A stretch of 21,411 bases of DNA, taken from the NCBI GenBank assembly GCA_018818235.1, contig JAHISE010000070.1:1-21411 (forward strand), read 5' to 3'. Positions 1 through 7,087 of this stretch are shown in pieces (positions within the stretch are counted from its first letter, which is position 1; every line of letters starts with the position of its first letter). This DNA is from Patescibacteria group bacterium. GTDB taxonomy: Bacteria; Patescibacteriota; Gracilibacteria; Peribacterales; Peribacteraceae. The notes under the pieces were generated by a model. The model did not search any database and was not told the DNA's origin. It saw only the letters and a list, made by a program, of their open reading frames with translations. A program made the position numbers and the translations under genes.

Positions 1-106
1 AGTTTATTCATATTACTATCATAGCAAGATAACTAATAAACGAATAAACGAATTAACAAATAAACGATTGCCCTACTAGCATTCTATTTTCAAAACCTTA
101 AAGAGT
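1..106. repeat. A-rich short-word repeat at window edge
   Basis: Positions 38-77 repeat the word aataaacg with small variations. This resembles one arm of the short-word inverted repeats found in other gaps of this window. The matching arm, if any, lies outside the window. Confidence 0.4.
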
Positions 107-589
107 TCAATTACTGACGTTCGCCTTCCCCCCCATCTGCTGAACAATATTGTAAGTTGCTTCATTCACGGTCAAAGCATGCATTGATCGTCGGAGCGAA
201 AAAGCCAACCACCCTGTTGCCAGAAATCCGGAAAGTACAAACATAGCTTTCCATTCTGCAGGTCCAAGCCAAAGAGCACTGCGAAAGTCTGCGGTTATAA
301 GTGCCAGAATAATTGTTGTAACTGTGGAAAGTGGAGCAACCCACTCTTTTTTTCCAAGGCGTGCGATATTTCTCTTTAAACAAAGAAGTGTTTTATCGTG
401 AGTTACTATGATTAATTTCTGATTTGTATTTTTGTCTATTTTAATAACCTTGGCTTTCAGGTCATCCGGAGGAGGAGCCGTGGGCCCATCGGCAGAAAAC
501 TCTTCAGACAAAAATTCCTCGTCGGTTGAGGGTGGTTCGGGGAGAATTGTTCCGTTGAGGTTTTTTATAGATTGGAGGATGGTAGTCAT
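107..589 (-). CDS. Small membrane protein of unknown function
   Basis: A 160-aa protein of no family I recognise. The first ~45 residues are acidic and proline-rich (including PPP) and probably disordered. Residues ~50-80 form a basic soluble stretch. Two hydrophobic segments follow (about residues 83-102 and 112-132), joined by a short loop, with a short polar tail. This suggests a two-helix membrane protein. The ATG is favoured because a TTGACA box and a weak -10 lie just upstream and no Shine-Dalgarno sequence is present. It is the most downstream minus-strand gene in this part of the window and is separated from the next one by a terminator. Confidence 0.7.
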   Translation of the reverse strand: MTTILQSIKNLNGTILPEPPSTDEEFLSEEFSADGPTAPPPDDLKAKVIKIDKNTNQKLIIVTHDKTLLCLKRNIARLGKKEWVAPLSTVTTIILALITADFRSALWLGPAEWKAMFVLSGFLATGWLAFSLRRSMHALTVNEATYNIVQQMGGKANVSN

Positions 590-598
590 AGGAGGGGG

Positions 599-627
599 AT
601 CGTGAATGATCAGATAACCTATGTCAA
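599..627 (-). promoter_or_regulatory. Candidate promoter of the two-helix membrane protein
   Basis: On the minus strand, TTGACA (622-627), a 17-nt spacer and CACGAT (599-604, weak -10) end 9 nt before the ATG at 589. A normal start point would leave only two or three untranslated bases. Confidence 0.45.
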
Positions 628-730
628 ATTGATCTTTTTTGGCAGAGTACGAATACTTGTAATATGTAATGAATTCTTTTTGTGGAGATGGTGGTTTTGT
701 AAGGTAATTCTTGAGATTAAATATGATATT

Positions 731-765
731 ACGAAAAAAGGCCCGCTATGGGACCATTTTTTCGT
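731..765 (-). terminator. Intrinsic terminator
   Basis: The outer arms ACGAAAAAA and TTTTTTCGT flank a GC stem (GGCCC paired with GGG-A-CC, the A bulged) with loop GCTAT. Read on the minus strand it is a stem followed by a T tract, 17 nt after the stop codon of the small Cys/Ala/Glu protein. The symmetry would let it work in both directions. Confidence 0.7.
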
Positions 766-781
766 TACTAATTAAACTGAA

Positions 782-1071
782 TTATTCAGCGTCGGCAGCT
801 GGTGCTTCTGGTGCTGCTTCTTCTGTTGCTGGTGCTTCGGCAGGTGCGTCACAAGTTCCATCAGCGCATCCGCAGTCACCATCTTCATCAAAAAACATGA
901 TAAAAAAGAGGTAAGAAATAATACCGACGTATTGTGCATTATTTTGGGGTATATTTCAAGTCTTTTCACGGCCTTTGTAAAGACGTTGAGAGGCCTTTTA
1001 AGCAGTTCTCTGCCACTAACCGCTGAAATTGCATATTGAGCAAGGAGCTGTTTAGTTTTTACTAGTTTCAA
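782..1071 (-). CDS. Small membrane-anchored Cys/Ala/Glu protein, apparently needing a -1 frameshift
   Basis: Two overlapping frames look coding. Frame 0 opens at a TTG (1071) and gives a basic amphipathic stretch ending in a hydrophobic segment (NTSVLFLTSFLSCF). The -1 frame, from about 889 to the stop at 782, gives an acidic DGDCGCADGTCD motif followed by an Ala/Glu/Pro tail. At 895-889 the sequence is T TTT TTG in frame 0, which matches the X XXY YYZ slippery heptamer; a -1 slip would join the parts into a 96-aa protein: cytoplasmic helix, membrane helix, acidic Cys tail. Alternatives are a sequencing indel in the T run, or only the 38-aa downstream ORF (ATG at 898) being made. Without the slip, frame 0 would end in a Gln/His/Lys-rich out-of-frame tail. 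Function unknown. Confidence 0.5.
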
Positions 1072-1188
1072 GTTATTAGTTTACTAGTTCCTCGCTATTG
1101 TTGGATTCAACTCAATATATTGTTAATGAACTCTAAATTTTGTATTTTGCATGCAAACTAGAAACCAGAAACTAGTTAACCAGTAAAC
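1060..1188. repeat. Imperfect inverted repeat of ctagtt-type words
   Basis: Arm 1 (1060-1089) is made of tactagttt/attagtttactagtt words. Arm 2 (1153-1188) contains the complementary aactag, aactagttaacc and cagtaaac words. It lies upstream of the small Cys protein gene and downstream of the permease gene, and is less perfect than the other inverted repeats here. Confidence 0.5.
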
Positions 1189-1193
1189 TTTTA

Positions 1194-2414
1194 CTACTCA
1201 TACCCCATCGCCTCAATCGGCCTTAGCCCCGCTGCCTTCCTTGCCGGATAGATTCCAAAGACAAGCCCCACAATAATTGCAGTTGCAAGTGGCAGAAGGA
1301 TTGCCTGTAAAGAAATGGCATAAGTAATACCTCCAAGAAGTTTGTTAGCGATCATAGTAAGCAAGTAGCCAAGTCCCAGAGCTCCTATTACTCCCACAAC
1401 ACCTCCTATCAAAGTAAGAACGATTGCTTCCAACAGAAATTGCAAAAGAATATCTTGCCTTCGTGCTCCCACTGCTTTGCGCAGTCCAATCTCTTTTGTT
1501 CGTTCGGTTACAGACACAAGCATTATGTTCATAATCCCGACACCACCAACAAGCAAAGATATTCCTGCAATCAAACCAAGGAATAAAGTGATACTCATTG
1601 TCACCGTTCCAATAATATCCATTGCCTGCTCAAAAGATCGTGCATAGAAGTCATCTTTATCCTGATCATCTTCCGGATTGTCTATGTTATGTCTTTGCCG
1701 GAGCAAAGATACAATGTCCCGTCTTGTAAGTTCGTTGTCTCCGCCCATTGATTGCAACGCTATGTAATCAATGTAAGTTGTGCGACCCTGAATTGCTTTT
1801 GCCACAGAGAATGGAACATAAACCATAGAATCCATTTGAGCTGCAAGAGGGGATCCCATCGCTTCCATTACCCCAACTACGGTAAATTTACGCGAACCTA
1901 TTGTCAGGCGTTTTCCGATCGGGTTTGTATTGGTAAAAAGATCTTCAGCAGCCTGAGAACCCAGAACAACCACAGCTTTGGCCCCTCTGTCGTCTTCGTC
2001 ATTTAATAATCTTCCGTATTCGGGTTTCATCGACCAGTTAATAAATATTTCTTTTGTTGTTCCAAATACAAAGGGGGCTATTTCTTCTCTTCCATATTTA
2101 ACTCGATCAGTCAGAAATATTGCAGGTGCGATATTTTTTACAGTTGTCAGATTACTTATTGCTTCCAGATCTCCAAACGTAATACTTAGTACATCTTTAC
2201 CTACATCCTGAATTCCTTTTGCATGGATTTCGAAAGTATCACCGGAAAAGCTTTCTACCTGACTTAGAATGTACCTTTCAAAACTAGCACCTATGGAAAC
2301 CATCAGCACAACGGATCCAACTCCGATTACGATTCCGAGGGTTGTTAGGAGTGATCTCATACGGGATCGTTTGAGACCTTCCATTGCCGCGGAGATGGTG
2401 TCGGACAAAAGCAT
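1194..2414 (-). CDS. MacB/FtsX-type ABC transporter permease (second copy)
   Basis: A 406-aa permease without an ATPase domain. Features in order: an N-terminal membrane segment in the conserved context RMRSLLTTLGIVIGVGSVVL (residues ~18-38), a large extracytoplasmic MacB-PCD-like domain (~40-260), then three C-terminal helices of the FtsX domain. The family signature GGVGIMNIMLVSVTERTKEIG is followed by LRKAVGARRQDIL. It is the last gene of the export cluster and a clear paralogue of the 2520-3755 gene, so the two probably form a heterodimer served by the ATPase at 3910-4680. The start has no Shine-Dalgarno sequence; an AT box (TATATA, 2421-2426) lies 6 nt before the ATG. Confidence 0.9.
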   Translation of the reverse strand: MLLSDTISAAMEGLKRSRMRSLLTTLGIVIGVGSVVLMVSIGASFERYILSQVESFSGDTFEIHAKGIQDVGKDVLSITFGDLEAISNLTTVKNIAPAIFLTDRVKYGREEIAPFVFGTTKEIFINWSMKPEYGRLLNDEDDRGAKAVVVLGSQAAEDLFTNTNPIGKRLTIGSRKFTVVGVMEAMGSPLAAQMDSMVYVPFSVAKAIQGRTTYIDYIALQSMGGDNELTRRDIVSLLRQRHNIDNPEDDQDKDDFYARSFEQAMDIIGTVTMSITLFLGLIAGISLLVGGVGIMNIMLVSVTERTKEIGLRKAVGARRQDILLQFLLEAIVLTLIGGVVGVIGALGLGYLLTMIANKLLGGITYAISLQAILLPLATAIIVGLVFGIYPARKAAGLRPIEAMGYE

Positions 2415-2443
2415 AGTTAATATATATTTGAGGAACTGTTAGG

Positions 2444-2506
2444 GGTCGCTGGTCGCTGGTCGCTGGTCACTAGTCGACCAGTGACCAGTGACGAGTGACC
2501 AGTGAC
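2444..2506. repeat. Inverted repeat of ggtcgct / agtgacc words
   Basis: Arm 1 (2444-2474) is about four copies of ggtcgct/ggtcact. Arm 2 (2476-2506) is the matching gaccagtgacc series. The arms pair over about 31 nt with G-U wobbles and almost no loop. It fills most of the gap between the two permease genes. No T tract follows on the minus strand, so it is not a standard terminator. Confidence 0.85.
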
Positions 2507-2519
2507 TGTTGGTATGCAA

Positions 2520-3755
2520 TCATTCATATCTCAAAGCTTCAATAGGAGAAAGTTCCGACGCCTTCTTCGCCGGATAAACACCAAATACAATTCCGGTTAC
2601 CGTTGCCATCGCAAGTGCAAGAAATATTGCACCAATACTAATTGCGAATTGATACTCACTAAGCACCTTATTAACAGCTGCGGAAATTAAAAAATCAAGA
2701 CCAATACCCAATACTATTCCAATGCACCCTCCGATTAAAGTAAGGAACACAGATTCAAGTAATATCTGCAATAATATATCCTTCCTCTTTGCTCCAATTG
2801 CTTTGCGCAATCCTATCTCTCTGGTCCTTTCCGTAACCGACACAAGCATGATGTTCATTATTCCAATTCCACCGACAAACAACGAAATCCCCGCTATCAA
2901 TGTTATAAATACCGTAAGACTGATGGATACTGTTCCCAGAATTTCTTCAGCTTGAGCTGCGGATCTTACAAGGAAGTCGTCATTATCGGTTGAACCGTCT
3001 TCCGGAACAGTGATTCCATGTCGTTGTCTAAGAAGTGCACGCACATCCTCAAAAGCTATATCAAAATCATCAACTGCCTGCATGGAAACCATGTCGGCGT
3101 AAGTTCTTCCTGTCATTGCCACGGCCGTAGACAGCGGCATTATTATTCTGTCGTCAACATTCTGGAAAAATACCATACCAACAGGCTTGAGGACTCCGAT
3201 TACAGTGAACTTTTTATTGGCAAGCTCCATTCTTTTTCCAACTGCAGATTGATTAAAGAACAAATCTTCCGCAATATCAGATCCTATTACCACAACGGAG
3301 TTAGAGGCCTCCTCATCTTTTTGATCGTGGAATCTTCCCTCCGTAACTTCTATATTTTGATTCAAATAATATTCAGGAGTAGAGCCGGCAATACGGGGAT
3401 CAGTTTCTTCTCTTCCATACACTGCATTTCCCGGAACAAAAACCACGGGAGCAATATATTTTACTGTTGTTAGTGTCTTAAGTGCTTCGGTATCGCTAAA
3501 AGTGATTGCGTCAAAGTCCGGGCGCATGGAACTGTTTCCTCCTTCCGGTCCCTCATTCCCCGGGAAAAGCGCCATTGTTTGTGGTCCCATAAAATCGATC
3601 TGGCCCAAAATTACTCCTTCGACACTTTTACCAACTCCGGTCATCAAAACTACCGCTCCAACGCCAATAATTATCCCAAGCATGGTTAGGAGTGATCGCA
3701 TCCGGTTGACGGTGATGCCTTTGGAGGCGGTGGACAGAAGGTCGGAGAGGAGCAT
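2520..3755 (-). CDS. MacB/FtsX-type ABC transporter permease (first copy)
   Basis: A 411-aa permease. Residues ~18-40 (MRSLLTMLGIIIGVGAVVLM) form the first helix. A periplasmic-type MacB-PCD domain covers ~45-270. Three C-terminal helices hold the conserved block GGIGIMNIMLVSVTERTREIG and LRKAIGAKRKDILLQ. It closely resembles the downstream 406-aa permease in length and layout, which suggests local duplication with divergence. In MacB systems the permease couples ATP hydrolysis in the cytoplasm to movement of the extracytoplasmic domain and works with a membrane fusion protein; that partner is the 612-aa gene. There is no Shine-Dalgarno sequence before the ATG, and an inverted repeat separates it from the ATPase gene. 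Confidence 0.9.
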   Translation of the reverse strand: MLLSDLLSTASKGITVNRMRSLLTMLGIIIGVGAVVLMTGVGKSVEGVILGQIDFMGPQTMALFPGNEGPEGGNSSMRPDFDAITFSDTEALKTLTTVKYIAPVVFVPGNAVYGREETDPRIAGSTPEYYLNQNIEVTEGRFHDQKDEEASNSVVVIGSDIAEDLFFNQSAVGKRMELANKKFTVIGVLKPVGMVFFQNVDDRIIMPLSTAVAMTGRTYADMVSMQAVDDFDIAFEDVRALLRQRHGITVPEDGSTDNDDFLVRSAAQAEEILGTVSISLTVFITLIAGISLFVGGIGIMNIMLVSVTERTREIGLRKAIGAKRKDILLQILLESVFLTLIGGCIGIVLGIGLDFLISAAVNKVLSEYQFAISIGAIFLALAMATVTGIVFGVYPAKKASELSPIEALRYE

Positions 3756-3817
3756 GGGGGTGATTGAGTTGGGGGTCGGTTTTCTTTTGTATTTTGTAAG
3801 CTGTAAGAGTGTTGAGT

Positions 3818-3884
3818 GTCACTAGTCACTGGTCGCTAGTCCGGTGGTTTTGGGGCCAGTGACTAGTGACAAGCGACCAGTGAC
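3818..3884. repeat. Inverted repeat of gtcactagt / ccagtgac words
   Basis: Arm 1 (3818-3840) and arm 2 (3857-3884) pair over about 23 bp with wobbles around a G/T-rich loop. The words are related to those at 2444-2506, so these two repeats may share an origin. It lies between the ATPase and permease genes. Confidence 0.8.
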
Positions 3885-3909
3885 CCCCAAAAGAACCAAT
3901 AAAGAACAA

Positions 3910-4680
3910 TTATTTCATGAGTTTATCTTCATCTACCGCCCACCTCGTCTTAAACTCTTCCGTATCCCTCGTTATCCTCCCATCAAATAATTCAATAATT
4001 CTGTCCGCATGTTCGGCCGTGCTCTGTTCATGAGTAACAAGGATGATCGTATGTCCCGAATCATGCAGATCCTGAAGAACTTTCATTACTTGTATGCCGG
4101 AGGCAGAGTCTAAGTTGCCTGTTGGCTCATCTGCAAATATCAATTCAGGTTCAGTTACAAGTGCTCTTGCTATTGCAACACGTTGTTTTTGTCCTCCGGA
4201 AAGCTGATTGCTTAAAAAATTCGTACGATCTGTAAGGTCAACAGATTCAATAGCCTTATTTACGCGTGAGTCACGTTCCTCTGCAGGAATTATTGGATGA
4301 TATATCAAAGGCAACATCACATTCTGATAAATCGAAGCTCTGGGCAACAGATTAAATGCCTGAAAAACAAAGCTGACTCTGGTAGCCCTTACTTTTGCAA
4401 GCATATCTTCGTCCATTGTCCGCGCTGCTTTTCCATGGAACTCATATTCTCCTTCTGTGTGATTATCCAGAAACCCAAGTATATGCATCAAAGTTGATTT
4501 GCCAGAGCCCGATGGCCCCATGATTGCTACAAACTCACCTTTGTTAATTGTCAGATTAATATCAAAAAGAACTTTGGTTTCCAGACCTTCATTAAAATAT
4601 GATTTGTATAGGTTTTTGGTTTGAATGAGGGGGGAGTCTTCGCCGTTGAAGCCGTTGGTGGGATTGTTTTGTGAGGACAT
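3910..4680 (-). CDS. ABC transporter ATPase, MacB/LolD family
   Basis: A 256-aa nucleotide-binding protein with a complete motif set: Walker A GPSGSGKST (55-63), Q-loop Gln107 in FVFQAFNLL, signature LSGGQKQR (160-167), Walker B LIFADE (180-185), D-loop around NLD (189-191) and H-loop His217. The sequence around the Q-loop and DEPTGNLD is typical of the MacB/LolD/FtsE group. It should power the two adjacent permeases. The start at 4680 is supported by a TATAAT box ending 9 nt upstream, so this gene may have its own promoter downstream of the fusion-protein gene rather than depending only on read-through. Confidence 0.95.
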   Translation of the reverse strand: MSSQNNPTNGFNGEDSPLIQTKNLYKSYFNEGLETKVLFDINLTINKGEFVAIMGPSGSGKSTLMHILGFLDNHTEGEYEFHGKAARTMDEDMLAKVRATRVSFVFQAFNLLPRASIYQNVMLPLIYHPIIPAEERDSRVNKAIESVDLTDRTNFLSNQLSGGQKQRVAIARALVTEPELIFADEPTGNLDSASGIQVMKVLQDLHDSGHTIILVTHEQSTAEHADRIIELFDGRITRDTEEFKTRWAVDEDKLMK

Positions 4681-4689
4681 TTGATGTTG

Positions 4690-4695
4690 ATTATA
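4690..4695 (-). promoter_or_regulatory. -10 box of the ABC ATPase gene
   Basis: A perfect TATAAT on the minus strand, 9 nt before the ATG at 4680. Any -35 element would fall inside the adjacent inverted-repeat arm (4704-4730). No clear -35 consensus is seen. Confidence 0.5.
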
Positions 4696-4703
4696 GTGCT
4701 TGA

Positions 4704-4826
4704 GATTCGGAATCCGGAATCCGGAATCCGTTATGTATCGGTAATGTTGATATTACTCCTGTGTTTTTGTAAGGCTTGAGTGACTTAAAAATCGATAATC
4801 GGATTCCGGATTCCGGATTCCGAATC
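4704..4826. repeat. Perfect 27-bp inverted repeat of ggattcc words
   Basis: Arm 1 (4704-4730) and arm 2 (4800-4826) are exact reverse complements over 27 bases, each made of about three copies of the 8-base unit ggattccg or its complement. The 69-nt loop shows no repeat. It fills the gap between the fusion-protein and ATPase genes. Confidence 0.95.
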
Positions 4827-4860
4827 GTGCCTCTATCAATAACATCATGAAGGGTGATCA

Positions 4861-6699
4861 TTAGTCTTTAATTAGCAGAATAATCATCTCCCCATCCTCC
4901 ACCCCATCAATCACCTCCACATCTCCGCCTTCCCCTTCCATTCCAATTTTAATCTCCCGTTCAACCACTTCATTGCCGTCCATAAATCTGACAATATCTT
5001 TGCCTTCTTCGTTCATAAATACCGCACGACCCGGAATGTATACAACATCCTCTCTGAAGTCTGTGTAAATCTCGCTATCTCCTGTCATTCCGATTTTAAG
5101 ACGATCGTCTTGTTCAGAAAAATCGAGTTTTACACGATATTTTGATACTCCATCCCTGTTAGTTGCTGTTGGATCAATCTCGCTTACATAAATTTCAAAT
5201 TCTTCATTCGGAAATGCGTCAAGATCAATAGAACCGGTTTGGCTTAGTGCAACTTTTGGAATGTCAATTTCAGCTACAAACATTTCTATTCTATAGGGTG
5301 AAGCGCCAAGCATACTGAAGGAATATTCCTCCAGATCCAGTCCGCCGGTAAATTCTCCTTCCTTCAGATTCACCTTTGTAATCGTTCCATCAATCGGAGC
5401 GCGAAGAATGGTATCTTCAAGTTTTGCCTTAGCTCGTTGTAGTTCTGCATAGGCTTGATTTACATTTGCTTTAGATGCATCAATTTCCGTTTGTCTTGCA
5501 CCTGCTTTCTTTTTGGCGAGTTCCGCTTCTTCCCCCCTAAGTGAAGCTTCATATGACTGAATATCGGCGGTGGAAGTTTCCTTTGTACTCAGTGCAGCTG
5601 CAACCGTAGATTCTTCTGTTGCTATCTTGGTATCAAAATTTGCAGAAGCATCTCGTATACTCTTAATAGTTGAGTCTATGGAAGCAAGAGCAGCTTGGGC
5701 AGAGCTGCTTTGTGTTGCGGCAGTTGTTTTGTGATTCTCGCGATCACCGGTGTCCCAGTTTTGATACAAAGGAAGGTTGGCAACAAACGAATATGTACGG
5801 TTAGCCAATGAAGCAGCATTAGATGCCGCATTTCTGACTTGCTGGAGCTTTTCCAGTGCTTGTTTGTAATCTTTAAAGTTTGATCCTATGGAAATAGTTA
5901 AAGATTCAATCTCCATCAAGACCCTTCTTTGTTCCAGTTCCAGATTTCTGAATTTTGTATCTTCGCGGAAGGTTGCAGCTCTTCGAAATGGGTTATCAAG
6001 AAAAATATCTTCAAGTTTTCTTATAGCTGACTGAACGGCATCAAGCTGTTCAGAACTTTCGCTATGTGCTGAGTCAACGTAACCGGCCAAACTTGTTTCA
6101 GCCTCTTTAAGTAATACTACAAGTTTGGATTCAGCTTTCTTTAATTTATCTTCGGCACCTGTAAGAGCTGCATAAGCAGACTCAAGTGCAGCACGCTTAT
6201 TCTCTACTCCTGCTTCTGCTATCAAAATATCTTCAGGACGAGTTCCTTCCTTAAGCTCATTAAGTGCGGCGTTCTTTGACGCCAGATTTGCAGATGCTGC
6301 ACTCACGTCGGCGTGCAAGGCATCATTCCTTAAGTTCGCTAGCTCCTGGCCTTTGGTAACTTTGTCGCCTTCTTCCACCAATACTTTGCCAACAACACCT
6401 GTAATGGGGAATCTGAGCTTCAAATCTTTTTCAGAAATCACTGTCCCCACTGCCTCCACAGTCTGAACCAAATCTCCACGTTTAGCAGTAGCCAATATGA
6501 CCTCCGGTTCATCAGGTGAAAAAAGCCACCAGAAGAGAATCAGGAAGGGGAGGAGTATTACTGTCAGAATTATCAGCAGTTTCCACCTTTTTTTGGCAAA
6601 AAGCAGAGCTTTTAGTATAAAAAAGCCATAAACACGCTTTAGCAGTTTCTGCTTAGAAGGCGCCTGAGGGGCCGGCGCAGGGGGTATTTCATAGTTCAT
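4861..6699 (-). CDS. Membrane fusion protein (MacA/HlyD family) with long coiled-coil insert
   Basis: A 612-aa periplasmic-adaptor-type protein. The N-terminus is cytoplasmic and basic, with one membrane helix at ~41-60. The first half of the lipoyl-like domain (VEAVGTV...GVVGKVLVEEGDKVTKGQ) spans ~80-120. A long Ala/Glu/Lys-rich region (~125-430) is predicted to form coiled coils. The second lipoyl half (ILRAPIDGTITKVNLKEGE) follows, then beta-barrel and membrane-proximal domains. MacA is usually about 370 aa; the extra length is mainly in the coiled coil. It is the first gene of the export cluster and should connect the permeases to the cell envelope. The ATG is supported by a near-consensus promoter immediately upstream; no Shine-Dalgarno sequence is present. 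Confidence 0.9.
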   Translation of the reverse strand: MNYEIPPAPAPQAPSKQKLLKRVYGFFILKALLFAKKRWKLLIILTVILLPFLILFWWLFSPDEPEVILATAKRGDLVQTVEAVGTVISEKDLKLRFPITGVVGKVLVEEGDKVTKGQELANLRNDALHADVSAASANLASKNAALNELKEGTRPEDILIAEAGVENKRAALESAYAALTGAEDKLKKAESKLVVLLKEAETSLAGYVDSAHSESSEQLDAVQSAIRKLEDIFLDNPFRRAATFREDTKFRNLELEQRRVLMEIESLTISIGSNFKDYKQALEKLQQVRNAASNAASLANRTYSFVANLPLYQNWDTGDRENHKTTAATQSSSAQAALASIDSTIKSIRDASANFDTKIATEESTVAAALSTKETSTADIQSYEASLRGEEAELAKKKAGARQTEIDASKANVNQAYAELQRAKAKLEDTILRAPIDGTITKVNLKEGEFTGGLDLEEYSFSMLGASPYRIEMFVAEIDIPKVALSQTGSIDLDAFPNEEFEIYVSEIDPTATNRDGVSKYRVKLDFSEQDDRLKIGMTGDSEIYTDFREDVVYIPGRAVFMNEEGKDIVRFMDGNEVVEREIKIGMEGEGGDVEVIDGVEDGEMIILLIKD

Positions 6700-6709
6700 T
6701 ATTTAGCTA

Positions 6710-6738
6710 ATTATAGCATAAAAGGGAGATTTTGACAA
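6710..6738 (-). promoter_or_regulatory. Promoter of the export cluster
   Basis: On the minus strand: TTGTCA (6733-6738), a 17-nt spacer, TATAAT (6710-6715), then 10 nt to the ATG at 6699. It is the clearest sigma70-type promoter in the window and predicts an almost leaderless mRNA. On the plus strand the same bases contain TTGACA (6732-6737), a possible -35 in the other direction. Confidence 0.75.
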
Positions 6739-6887
6739 TATACGGTTATGAGGCTTTAGTCTGTACTTTTTGGGTTTAATTATCAACAAACTTAATGGCT
6801 TTTTGGTTATCCGGAACACAAATTAGATAATATTTCAACATGGTGTCTTTGTGTACACCTTGGTTGTCTTGTACACTTCGCCTCCCA

Positions 6888-6974
6888 ATGAAAAAAGACG
6901 ATGATACTTCGCCGGCAACAAAAGGTGATTTAAAGACAATTAGATCTGAGATGGCAACAAAAGATGATTTATAA
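6888..6974 (+). pseudogene. 28-codon remnant of an ATKDDL-repeat coiled-coil protein
   Basis: This short ORF encodes ATKGDLKTIRSEMATKDDL after a short acidic start and then stops. The unit ATK(G/D)DL is typical of heptad-like repeat proteins that usually hold many copies. Only two are left here, so it is probably a decayed fragment, though a functional micro-protein cannot be excluded. It sits in the 388-nt gap 6700-7087, which otherwise shows only promoter elements near its two ends. Confidence 0.4.
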
Positions 6975-7087
6975 CTCGGTTTACTATTTTTTCCACAACA
7001 TTGGGCATTGATCCCTGATCCAATTTTCTGACGCCTTTTCGTTACGGAATACGGCAGCTTGTTTTCGATATAGTAAGGTTATACGCT

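Noticed and set aside
772..889. Frame-0 tail rich in Gln/His/Lys after the T run
   Set aside because: It is the out-of-frame reading of the Ala/Glu/Pro tail; the -1 frame has the coherent composition and ends before the terminator.
2444..3884. Insertion-sequence ends (terminal inverted repeats) around a permease gene
   Set aside because: The repeats at 2444-2506 and 3818-3884 are each self-complementary hairpins, there is no transposase, and the gene between is a normal cluster member.
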